A stretch of DNA of 24,316 nucleotides from Candidatus Abyssobacteria bacterium SURF_5. GTDB taxonomy: Bacteria > Abyssobacteria > SURF-5. The translations under genes were made by a program, and so were the position numbers. Position 1 is the first letter of the stretch, and every line of letters begins with the position of its first letter. Positions 1 through 7,452 of the stretch are shown here, piece by piece. The notes beneath the pieces are model-generated. The model had not been told where the DNA came from. It did no database searches and worked only from the letters and a program-made list of their open reading frames with translations. The stretch lies in the NCBI GenBank assembly GCA_003598085.1, contig QZKU01000078.1:1-24316 (forward strand), read 5' to 3'.

Positions 1-92
1 CACATTCCCACAACGCCTACTACTGCTGATTCGCTTCGCACCTTTAAAGACAAAGACCAAAGAAAAGAGCATTTTACAGAAATTTCTTGACA

Positions 93-1043
93 TTACTTTG
101 TTCCGACGAAGGTCTTGATTTTCAGGTTCTGCTTGAGCGGCTTGAAGAAGAGTTCGATTTGCCACCTCTCCTTATATATGGATGCAATCGTGCTTGCGGC
201 AAAACGACGGATGTTGGTCAGGAGAACAATTTCTCGCTCGTTTTCTTCGTTCCACACCACAATTCTCCTGAGCAGCCGGGGATAATTATGTCTGGTGCGC
301 TGTCCGGTGAGCTTTATGATCTCGTCCTTTCTGACGTTGCTTCGCGAAGGCGGTTGCTGCTGCACCACCCATTCATAATCCAAATTTTCCTTCGCGCGTG
401 TCACAAAAAATACTCCTTCCGCATTCCAGCGCGCAAGCATGCGGAAATCGGTATAAGCCGCGTCCATGACGACGATGGTCTCCGGTTCAAAGCTCAATGT
501 TTGAGCGGCTGTCACATCATGCGTCTTTCCATCAGTCACCAGCGCCCAACGCGGCAGATACCCCTGATGGTCCAGTTGCAGGTGCAGTTTGATTGCTCCC
601 TTGGCGCGCCGAAAATGCGCCCAGTCAAATACCTTCAGACACAAGTCGACCACGGTAGTGTCAAGGCTTATGAGGGGATTCTTGAAGCGAAATTTCCGTC
701 TCTTTGTCACTGCCAAATTCCTGCAACTTACCAGCAGGTCTTCGAAAACCGACTGATACACCTGCCAAGGGCGATGTCCATTGGCGTAGGCCAAGGTGGA
801 ACGCGAGGGCGCTCCTTTCAGGCCAAGATGAACAAGCTTCCCCATCGCTGTGGCCAGTCCGCCGCAGATTTCCCGAAGCGAGTTGGCAGATCCCATCTGA
901 CAAAACAGCATAGCTACAAATTGGTCCCAACAGGAAAATCCTTTGACGCATCTTTCCGCGCGATGCTTTTGCACAGCCGAAGCAAAACGTTTACGATCAA
1001 CCAGCGAGAGGACTTGCGAAAAACAGCTTGCAACTGTTACCAT
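93..1043 (-). CDS. IS4-family transposase (DUF4372-type N-terminus), C-terminally truncated
   Basis: DDE transposase that would cut and paste an IS4-type element. I chose the ATG at 1043 because GGAGGTG (1048-1054) sits just upstream; the open frame extends to 1079 without such support. The N-terminus (residues about 1-60, with CVKGFSCWDQF) resembles the DUF4372 domain of IS4-group transposases. The catalytic residues appear to be D128 (SLDTTVVDLCL), D194 (VVMDAAYTDF) and E297. The IS4 signature Y(2)R(3)E(6)K is intact as Y290, R293, E297 and K304. The frame stops after KTFVGTK at residue 316, where relatives usually continue for about 50 more residues, so the 3' end looks lost. No terminal inverted repeats or target duplication could be found, so the element's borders are undefined. 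It is probably an inactive remnant. Confidence 0.88.
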   Translation of the reverse strand: MVTVASCFSQVLSLVDRKRFASAVQKHRAERCVKGFSCWDQFVAMLFCQMGSANSLREICGGLATAMGKLVHLGLKGAPSRSTLAYANGHRPWQVYQSVFEDLLVSCRNLAVTKRRKFRFKNPLISLDTTVVDLCLKVFDWAHFRRAKGAIKLHLQLDHQGYLPRWALVTDGKTHDVTAAQTLSFEPETIVVMDAAYTDFRMLARWNAEGVFFVTRAKENLDYEWVVQQQPPSRSNVRKDEIIKLTGQRTRHNYPRLLRRIVVWNEENEREIVLLTNIRRFAASTIASIYKERWQIELFFKPLKQNLKIKTFVGTK

Positions 1044-1267
1044 AAGACACCTCCGGTTCGTGAGTGGAAGCGGCTTCAAGCCGCATCATGTTTTGGATAA
1101 CACGATTCTACTCCGAACCGGTTTTTTTTGAAAATTATCTTGGACAAGAGTGATTTCCGATTTTGGATTGAAAAGGAGGAAGTCTTTTGTTTTAATAACA
1201 TCCTGTCAACTAGGCATGTCCTTCATGAAAATCGTCAAAGAAATTCGAGAAATTGCAGGTAAGTAGT

Positions 1268-2173
1268 ATGGAGACTAACGCTATCAATAACATCCTTATT
1301 CTTGGCGCCGGCACGATGGGCTCGCGCATCTCGCTTGGGTGCGCTTTGAATGGATATAATGTCACCCTCTACGACATCTCCGAGCAAGCTCTTCAAGGGG
1401 TGGAATTTCGGCACCAATTCATGGGCGAACGGTGGATTACGGAAAATGTGACTACTCGGGAAGATATCGAGAACTGCTTGCAGCGCATCAAGACGTCCAC
1501 CGATCCGGCTGAGGCGGCGGCCGATGCCGACCTGTTGATCGAGGCCGTCTCGGAGAGAATCGAGCTGAAGCACCGGGTATTCAAGCATTTTGATTCGCTT
1601 TGCCCGGCGAAAACGATTTTTGTTTCAAATACCTCATCGTTGCTCACCAGCGAGATGGAGACGGCTGTCGAACGGAAAGACAGGTTTGCCGCGCTGCATT
1701 TTCACGGCTACAAGAGCGTGGTCGATATCATGAAGGGGACGGCCACATCCGACGAAACGGTGGACATACTCAAGAAGTTCTGCCGCAGCATGGGCGAACT
1801 TCCGATCGTGATGCTCAAGGAGAAGGAAGGATTCCTGCACAATTCGATGTTCATCGCGTGGCTCGAATCGGCTCTGTGGCTGGCGGCCGGCGGATTCGGC
1901 ACCGTTGAGGACATCGACCGCTCCTGGATGAAAGTGCACAAGAGCGTTTACGGCCCGTTCGGCGCGCTGGATATCGTTGGGCTCGACGTGGCCCGAGATA
2001 TCGGCAACGGATTAAAGAACAAGGGTTTTGGCGGCCATTGGGAGGAAATCGAGAAATTTCTCCAACCGTATATCGACCGCGGCCACCTCGGCCTCAAGAC
2101 CCTGCAGGGATTCTATTCATATCCCGATCCGGCCTTCATGCAGCCGGACTTTCTTGATGGAAAGCAGGGTTAG
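1268..2173 (+). CDS. 3-hydroxyacyl-CoA dehydrogenase family protein (divergent subclass)
   Basis: 301 residues, NAD-dependent dehydrogenase of the 3-hydroxyacyl-CoA/3-hydroxybutyryl-CoA type, expected to interconvert 3-hydroxyacyl-CoA and 3-oxoacyl-CoA in the cytoplasm. A Rossmann fold opens the protein (ILGAGTMG, residues 11-18), SNTSSL lies at 120-125, and the C-terminal helical domain carries GPFGALDIVGLD (229-240) and GFYSYPDP. The usual HFFNP catalytic segment is replaced by H144-FHGYKSVVD-153. This resembles a subclass I recall with HFH...VVDIMPH motifs, but it is a few residues shorter here, with Asp where Glu is usual. Substrate is therefore uncertain. The ATG at 1268 fits the fold start; a TTG at 1253 in the same frame is possible, and no strong ribosome site marks either. 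It stands alone, convergent with the next gene. Confidence 0.85.
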   Translation: METNAINNILILGAGTMGSRISLGCALNGYNVTLYDISEQALQGVEFRHQFMGERWITENVTTREDIENCLQRIKTSTDPAEAAADADLLIEAVSERIELKHRVFKHFDSLCPAKTIFVSNTSSLLTSEMETAVERKDRFAALHFHGYKSVVDIMKGTATSDETVDILKKFCRSMGELPIVMLKEKEGFLHNSMFIAWLESALWLAAGGFGTVEDIDRSWMKVHKSVYGPFGALDIVGLDVARDIGNGLKNKGFGGHWEEIEKFLQPYIDRGHLGLKTLQGFYSYPDPAFMQPDFLDGKQG

Positions 2174-2247
2174 GCCTTTCTCGCAACCGCAAACACGCAA
2201 AGAGCACAGCGCGGAGTAGCCGCAACCAAACTATTTGGAACACGAAT

Positions 2248-2269
2248 CCTTCGGCAAGCTCAGGACAGG
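2248..2269. repeat. Short dispersed-repeat-like motif (CTTCGGCAAGCTCAGGACAG)
   Basis: The intergenic sequence after the dehydrogenase gene contains a motif of the CTTCGRCAAGCTCAGGACAGG type. From memory, such motifs recur in intergenic DNA of many environmental bacterial genomes. Only one copy lies in this window, so its repeat status rests on recollection, not on internal evidence. The rest of 2174-2354 has no coding signal. Confidence 0.3.
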
Positions 2270-2331
2270 TTTTACGAATTTGCCGAGTTACGCGAATGAA
2301 GCCTCTTCTTTTCGCCGTTCCTGCTCCGCCC

Positions 2332-2350
2332 GCGGCGCTGCCGCTCGTCT
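2332..2350 (+). terminator. Weak hairpin between convergent genes, possible terminator
   Basis: GCGGC (2332-2336), loop GCT, GCCGC (2340-2344) form a tight GC stem followed by a loosely T-rich tail (TCGTCTTTCCTT). It lies between the stops of two convergent genes, a logical terminator position, but the T tract is poor and the stem is only 5 bp. Confidence 0.25.
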
Positions 2351-2354
2351 TTCC

Positions 2355-4025
2355 TTACGGTGATACCTCAAAATCAAAATGATCCTCATCCATCATAGGA
2401 TTTGCGCCGACGTAGGCATTATAGGTATAGTTGCCCACCGGGCTTCTGTTGGGAACCGCATGCGTCAGATGACGGGTATAGCCTGAAAAAGGTTCCAACA
2501 TCACAATCACCCCGTAAAACGCTCCAGTTGGAGGATATATAGTTCCATCGGGCAGCGTGACATTTGTCCAGTAAACGACGGCTTGCGGCTCTCCGGTGTT
2601 ATTGACAGCCGTTGCCGTATATCCAAGAGTGCCCATGGGCGGGATCACGACCGCATCGGGAACCAGATGCAGGCTCACGAGAAGGAATTCGTCGGCCCCC
2701 ATATCGAAACCAAACCCATGTGGGCGGTTATCTCCGTCGACATCGTCGTAGATTCCGGCGTCGGTGGCTGAGTCGATACAGGGTGATCCCCACGACAGAT
2801 GAAAATCATCGGGCCCAATAAAAAGAGGCGCCGCATCGATGTTATTCTCTCCCCAGACAAGGGCGCCTCCGCCATCGACATACGCGGTCGCCTCTCCGCC
2901 CTCGACATCGCTGTAGTCGACGGAGGCCGCTGCGCCGTAGCGAACAGCCATTTCCGGTCCAAACGTTGCGTCGTCATTCCAAAAGATACTGTTGGTGATG
3001 GTGGACGGCGGAAGGCTGTAATCGGCGTAAAAATAAATTCCTCCACCCATCAAAGCCATATTTTCGCCGATGCTGCAGTGGGTAATAATTGGGGAGGAAT
3101 TGCGGCAACAGATGCCGCCGCCGTAGCTATTGACCACATTATCTTTGATGATGCAGTTGGTTACCGAAGCGGAGGAATCGATGATATACATACCGCCGCC
3201 GCAATTAACGGCCCAATTTTCGCTGATGTCGCACCCGGTCATCTCCAATGACGCAGAAGAGCTGCAGAGACCCCCGCCCTCGTACACCGCCGCGTTGCGG
3301 CTGAGGACGCATTTTGAAAGCGTCAGCAGGGAATTTGAGCTATAGATACCGCCGCCTGCAGTCGTCGAAGTGTTACCCGTGATATGAGAGTCTTCAATTA
3401 TCGATAAAGGGGAAGCGTCGCAAAAAATCCCTCCGCCGTAGTTCGAGCTGTTCTCGACAATCTCGCAGCCGCTTATGGTCGGTGAAGAGTTGGATAGAAA
3501 TACCGCGCCGCCGTAAAGAAGAGATGCATTCTCGCTCAAAGTGCAGCCGATAATGACGGGCGATGATAAAGAGCCGCAGTGAATTCCGGCGCCCTCAACA
3601 GCCATGCATCCGGTAATCGTACAATTGCTGATGGTGGGCGAGGAAGAGTTGTAGCATATTATTCCCGCTCCCACGCTCTCGTTGCCGTGCATGATCGTGA
3701 AGCCGCTGATTACCGAATCAGCCGTTTCGCCGGAGTTCAAGACAAACGCCCTGCCCTCGTACTGGCAGTCAATGATGCATCCCGTTGGGCCGTTTTCCGA
3801 CCGCAAGATTATCGCCTTCCCTTTGAACGAGAGGTTTTTGTTGCCGTCCCCCGTATAAACGCCATCTCGGACGACTATTTCGTCGCCGGCCGTGGCGATA
3901 TCGAGGGCTGCCTGAATGGTCGAGAAGTCATCAGGCACGTAATACATATCGGCTTGAGCTGGTCCCGGTTCAGATACAACGAGCATTAGAACAGCTACCA
4001 TCAGAATCACTTTCCAACTTGACAT
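2355..4025 (-). CDS. Exported right-handed parallel beta-helix repeat protein
   Basis: 556 residues. The ATG at 4025 is preceded by AGGAGGC (4031-4037) at good spacing, which favours it over the ATG at 4055. A signal peptide is visible (MSSWKVILMVAVLMLVVS, likely cleavage after AQA at residue 25). Residues about 28-100 look like the N-terminal cap of DUF1565/beta-helix proteins (STIQAALDIATAGDEIVV). About ten imperfect repeats of roughly 24 residues follow (pattern SSPTISNC...ENSA...GGGIYC), the usual coil period of parallel beta-helix folds. The last 110 residues (from about LVSLHLVPDAV) look like a separate beta-sandwich. No sortase, autotransporter or membrane anchor is seen, so the protein should be periplasmic or secreted. 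Many relatives bind or cleave polysaccharides, but no catalytic residues can be assigned, and function is unknown. Confidence 0.88.
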   Translation of the reverse strand: MSSWKVILMVAVLMLVVSEPGPAQADMYYVPDDFSTIQAALDIATAGDEIVVRDGVYTGDGNKNLSFKGKAIILRSENGPTGCIIDCQYEGRAFVLNSGETADSVISGFTIMHGNESVGAGIICYNSSSPTISNCTITGCMAVEGAGIHCGSLSSPVIIGCTLSENASLLYGGAVFLSNSSPTISGCEIVENSSNYGGGIFCDASPLSIIEDSHITGNTSTTAGGGIYSSNSLLTLSKCVLSRNAAVYEGGGLCSSSASLEMTGCDISENWAVNCGGGMYIIDSSASVTNCIIKDNVVNSYGGGICCRNSSPIITHCSIGENMALMGGGIYFYADYSLPPSTITNSIFWNDDATFGPEMAVRYGAAASVDYSDVEGGEATAYVDGGGALVWGENNIDAAPLFIGPDDFHLSWGSPCIDSATDAGIYDDVDGDNRPHGFGFDMGADEFLLVSLHLVPDAVVIPPMGTLGYTATAVNNTGEPQAVVYWTNVTLPDGTIYPPTGAFYGVIVMLEPFSGYTRHLTHAVPNRSPVGNYTYNAYVGANPMMDEDHFDFEVSP

Positions 4026-4070
4026 ATTCCGCCTCCTACTCTGTTCGTTCCACATTCAGCCGATGACGAG

Positions 4071-4133
4071 GGGGACATAAAAGGTTGAGGGGACATAAAG
4101 GGTTGAGGGGACGAAAGTAAAAGAAAGGGGACA
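4071..4133. repeat. Four GGGGAC(A) units, 18-20 bp apart
   Basis: GGGGAC starts at 4071, 4089, 4107 and 4127, giving spacings of 18, 18 and 20 bp. The first two units share GGGGACATAAA(A/G)GGTTGA almost exactly. They lie downstream of the minus-strand promoter at 4164-4193, so they would be transcribed as TGTCCCC repeats in the leader of the beta-helix gene. Related motifs recur at 17210-17238 in the opposite orientation. Confidence 0.7.
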
Positions 4134-4163
4134 TCAACTTTGTACTAATTATCTTGTAGAGCA

Positions 4164-4193
4164 ATTATATTATGGTCTTTTTCCGGATGTCAA
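4164..4193 (-). promoter_or_regulatory. Sigma70-type promoter for the beta-helix gene
   Basis: Read on the minus strand, TTGACA (4193-4188) and TATAAT (4169-4164) are both exact consensus hexamers, separated by 18 bp. Transcription should start near 4157, giving a leader of about 130 nt before the ATG at 4025. That leader contains the GGGGACA repeats. Confidence 0.7.
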
Positions 4194-4285
4194 GGGAAAG
4201 AATCATTATTAAGAAAAAAATTTATCTTTTAAACGATGGAAGGTCCCGGCAATTCTCATGCAAGAACAATTGTTGACTGAATTCC

Positions 4286-4315
4286 GCAAATGGAGCCAGT
4301 CCCCTTCGCATTTGC
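4286..4315. repeat. Palindromic unit with 7-bp stem and AGTCCCCTT loop
   Basis: GCAAATG (4286-4292) pairs perfectly with CATTTGC (4309-4315) around a 16-nt loop containing AGTCCCC, the complement of the GGGGACT form of the neighbouring repeats. This looks like a REP-like palindromic unit related to the GGGGACA family. Confidence 0.5.
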
Positions 4316-4409
4316 CAGTCTCCGTCGCGACCGTCAAACAGATTGAGTGCCCCGTCCTTTGGCTTTCACCGCTTATGTGTGCGATAATAATAATTGAGCG
4401 GATAATTTT

Positions 4410-4438
4410 TGGGCGGAAAGGATAGACCGTTTCGCCCA
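4410..4438. promoter_or_regulatory. Hairpin in the putA leader
   Basis: TGGGCG (4410-4415) pairs with CGCCCA (4433-4438). Inside this, AAA/TTT and GG/CC continue the stem with one bulged G on each side, and ATAGA closes the loop. No T tract follows on either strand, so it is not an ordinary intrinsic terminator. It ends 62 nt before the putA ATG and could be an operator or leader structure. Confidence 0.4.
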
Positions 4439-4500
4439 CATGCGCGTAAAATGATCCAACCTGCTGAATGACAAGCATCTAGAGAGGAGCATGTGTCTGA

Positions 4501-7452
4501 ATGCGTTCGCCTGCAATGGACGCGAGTGCGCTGGAATTGCGGACAAAGGCGATAGGGTACCGCCTGTTTTCAGACGTTGAGGAGAAGGCGCCTTCCATTT
4601 TTCAATCGCAATGGTGGGAAAACCAGTTGCTCGAATGGGCGATGAAAAACAGCGCGATGAAGACGCAGATGTTGCGTTTTGTCGACATTTTTCCCGCGTT
4701 GCACACACCGCGCCAGATCGTGAGCCATCTCCGGCAATATTTCCCGAGCTCGAACCGCGAGTTCCCCGCGTTCCTGCGCATCGGGCTCGAGGCCGCCAGC
4801 CCGACGGCGGTCTCTCGGTCTCTTCTGGCGAGAGAAACCGCCGCTATGATGACGCGGATGGCGCGCAAGTTCATCGCCGGCGCCGACATCGAGGAAGCGC
4901 TCGGCGTCCTGCGAAACATACGCGCCGAGGGCATGACGTATACGCTCGATCTGCTCGGCGAGGCGGTTGTGAGCGAGGTCGAAGCCGATCGTTACATGGA
5001 CGACTATATAAGAGTTTTGGGGATTCTCGGGGCTCATGCCGACCTTGCGACGCACAATATCTCGATCAAACTCTCGTCACTCTATTCTCAGTTCGATCCG
5101 CTCAACGAGTCCGGCAGCAAACGCATAGTAAAACAGCGCCTGCGCCAAATCTTCAGGGCCGCAAGACAAATTGGCGCCTTTGTGAACATCGATATGGAGC
5201 AATACGCCTTCGGCGGGCTGACGCTTCGCATCGCAAAGGAATTCCTTGAAGAGGAAGAGTTTCGCGATTTTCCGGATGCAGGCGTGGTAATACAGGCGTA
5301 TCTGCGCGAGTCGGAGGCGATGCTGGAAGACGTAATCAGATGGGTGCGGCGGCGAGGGACGCCGATAACCGTTCGCCTGGTGAAGGGGGCTTACTGGGAT
5401 TTCGAACTAATTCACGCCCGCCTGATGGATTGGCCTGCGCCGGTTTTCAAGAAGAAGAACGAGACCGACGCCAACTTCGAGCGCTTGACGGGAATCCTGC
5501 TGCGGAATTATCCCGCGATCAAGACAGCGATAGGAAGCCATAACATCCGCAGTATTGCGCATGCAATGGCGTGCGCGGAATCACTGGGGATCGAGCCGTC
5601 CGGCCTGGAGTTCCAGATGCTGTTCGGGATGGGCGATTCGATCAAGCGCGCGATCCTCAAGTCGGCTTATCCGCTCAGGGTGTACACGCCGATCGGCGAA
5701 TTATTGCCGGGCATGGCTTACCTGGTGAGGCGGCTGCTCGAAAACACATCGAATGAGTCGTTCCTGCGCCAGGATTATTTTATGGGGGTTCCGCCGGAGG
5801 AGTTGCTGAAGAATCCTCAGGATTCAGAGCCGGCGGCCGTGCTTTCTCGAACGCCGCCCAAGCGTTCCGTCGATGAATTTGAAAATGAGCCTCTCACCGA
5901 TTTCTCGCGAGTGGAGTCCGTTGACAAGATGAGGAAGGCGCTCGATGCAGTTGCGGCCGAATTGGGCAGGACATATCCGATGGTAATCGGGAAAGAGAAG
6001 CTCGAGGGGAAGGAGATCGCCGTGTCGATCAACCCCTCGCGTACCGATCAAGTTGTGGGGAGGATCGCGCAGGCTTCGATTGCGGACGCCGACCATGCGC
6101 TCCAGACAGCGCAGATCGCATTCGAGGCATGGCAGGCTGTGTCGCCTGAGAACCGCGCAAAATATCTGTTTCGGGCCGCGGAAATCATGGCGGCTCGGCG
6201 AGTTGAGCTTGCGGCCCTCAAGGTGTACGAGGTCGGCAAAGGCTGGAGGGAGGCCGACGCGGACGTAGCCGAGGCGATCGATTACCTCAGGTACTACGGC
6301 CGCCAGATGATTCGGTTGAACGCGCAAACGCTCACGGCCCGCCTGCCGGGCGAAACCAATGAGTATATCTACCGCGGGCGCGGGGTTGGATTGATAATCG
6401 CTCCCTGGAATTTCCCGCTCGCGATCCTTACCGGCATGTCGTCGGCCGCAGTTGTCGCGGGAAACGCGGTGATCCTGAAACCGGCGGAGCAGTCGCCGAT
6501 TATCGCGGCCCACCTGATGCAGATATATGAAGAAGCGGGTATTCCGGCCGGCGTAGTCAACCTGCTGCCGGGGCCGGGTCAGCCGCTGGGCGAGTATCTG
6601 GTGAAAAGCCCCGACGTCTCCTTTATTGCGTTCACTGGCTCACAGGAGGTCGGCCTTCGGATCGACCGGCTCGCGGCGGAGCATCCGGCGCGAAACGCCG
6701 TAAAGCGGGTGATCGCCGAAATGGGCGGCAAGAATGCGGTGATAATAGACGAAAGCGCCGATCTGGATGACGCGGTTCTGGGCGTGACCGCTTCGGCTTT
6801 CAGTTATCAGGGGCAGAAGTGTTCGGCGGCTTCGCGGGTCATCGTGCTCGATAGTGTATATGATACATTTCTGCCGCGCCTGATCGAGGCGGCACGGAGC
6901 CTGAAGGTGGGCCCGGCGGAGGACCCGGGCGCGCAGGTCGGCCCTGTCATCGACAACGACGCTTTGCAGAAGATACTGGGATACATCAAGCTTGGGAAGG
7001 AGCAAGCCAGGCTCGTGCTTGAAACCGACGTGTCCCACCTGAGAGATGGTTTTTATGTCGGTCCGACTATTTTTGCGGATGTTGCGCCCGAGAGCCCTCT
7101 GGCGCAGGAGGAGATATTCGGACCGGTTCTGGCGGTCATTCGAGCCCGAGATTTTGAAGATGCGCTTCATATTGCGAATGCCACGAGATTCGGTCTGACG
7201 GGCGGCCTGTACTCGAGGACGCCGAAGCACGTGGAGCTTGCGCGCCGCCGTTTTCTGGTCGGCAATCTGTACATCAATCGCAAGATAACGGGTGCGATCG
7301 TCCGGCGGCAGCCGTTTGGGGGGTTCAAGATGTCGGGCGTCGGCTCGAAGGCGGGCGGGCCGGATTATTTGATCCAGTTCATGCTCCCCCAGACGATTAG
7401 CGAGAACGTGATGCGGCGCGGGTTTGCGCCGCTGGAGGAATACGATGTATAG
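4501..7452 (+). CDS. putA: Bifunctional proline dehydrogenase / L-glutamate gamma-semialdehyde dehydrogenase (PutA)
   Basis: 983 residues. Oxidises proline to P5C with FAD, passing electrons to quinone, then oxidises glutamate semialdehyde to glutamate with NAD+. A TGA lies immediately in frame before the ATG at 4501, and AGGAG (4485-4489) precedes it, so the start is well fixed. The proline dehydrogenase barrel covers about residues 120-440, with VRLVKGAYWD (291-300) and Y407/R410/R411 in AYLVRRLLEN, the tyrosine and arginine pair that bind the proline carboxylate in E. coli PutA. The aldehyde dehydrogenase half covers about 500-970: PWNFP (635-639), FTGSQEVG, Glu740 in EMGGK and catalytic Cys774 in GQKCS, spaced 34 apart as usual. 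It lacks the N-terminal DNA-binding domain of enteric PutA and any long C-terminal extension. It overlaps the next gene by 8 bp, so translation is probably coupled. Confidence 0.97.
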   Translation: MRSPAMDASALELRTKAIGYRLFSDVEEKAPSIFQSQWWENQLLEWAMKNSAMKTQMLRFVDIFPALHTPRQIVSHLRQYFPSSNREFPAFLRIGLEAASPTAVSRSLLARETAAMMTRMARKFIAGADIEEALGVLRNIRAEGMTYTLDLLGEAVVSEVEADRYMDDYIRVLGILGAHADLATHNISIKLSSLYSQFDPLNESGSKRIVKQRLRQIFRAARQIGAFVNIDMEQYAFGGLTLRIAKEFLEEEEFRDFPDAGVVIQAYLRESEAMLEDVIRWVRRRGTPITVRLVKGAYWDFELIHARLMDWPAPVFKKKNETDANFERLTGILLRNYPAIKTAIGSHNIRSIAHAMACAESLGIEPSGLEFQMLFGMGDSIKRAILKSAYPLRVYTPIGELLPGMAYLVRRLLENTSNESFLRQDYFMGVPPEELLKNPQDSEPAAVLSRTPPKRSVDEFENEPLTDFSRVESVDKMRKALDAVAAELGRTYPMVIGKEKLEGKEIAVSINPSRTDQVVGRIAQASIADADHALQTAQIAFEAWQAVSPENRAKYLFRAAEIMAARRVELAALKVYEVGKGWREADADVAEAIDYLRYYGRQMIRLNAQTLTARLPGETNEYIYRGRGVGLIIAPWNFPLAILTGMSSAAVVAGNAVILKPAEQSPIIAAHLMQIYEEAGIPAGVVNLLPGPGQPLGEYLVKSPDVSFIAFTGSQEVGLRIDRLAAEHPARNAVKRVIAEMGGKNAVIIDESADLDDAVLGVTASAFSYQGQKCSAASRVIVLDSVYDTFLPRLIEAARSLKVGPAEDPGAQVGPVIDNDALQKILGYIKLGKEQARLVLETDVSHLRDGFYVGPTIFADVAPESPLAQEEIFGPVLAVIRARDFEDALHIANATRFGLTGGLYSRTPKHVELARRRFLVGNLYINRKITGAIVRRQPFGGFKMSGVGSKAGGPDYLIQFMLPQTISENVMRRGFAPLEEYDV

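Larger units (their letters stand above)
4056..4500. other. Intergenic region upstream of putA
   Basis: No plausible gene was found in these roughly 445 bases. The left part holds the GGGGAC repeats and the minus-strand promoter. The middle holds a hairpin at 4286-4315 and the right part a hairpin at 4410-4438. For the rightward putA operon only weak promoter candidates are visible (for example CTTTCA, 17 bp, AATAAT ending near 4390), so its transcription start is unresolved. The small minus-strand frames here show no recognisable protein. Confidence 0.6.

Noticed and set aside
87-1100. Long plus-strand frame across the transposase region
   Set aside because: It is the antisense shadow of the transposase, whose minus-strand product has all IS4 catalytic motifs; the plus-strand product matches nothing recognisable.
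1225-1266. 13-codon frame MKIVKEIREIAGK ending just before the dehydrogenase start
   Set aside because: No ribosome site and too short to judge; more likely chance than a leader peptide.
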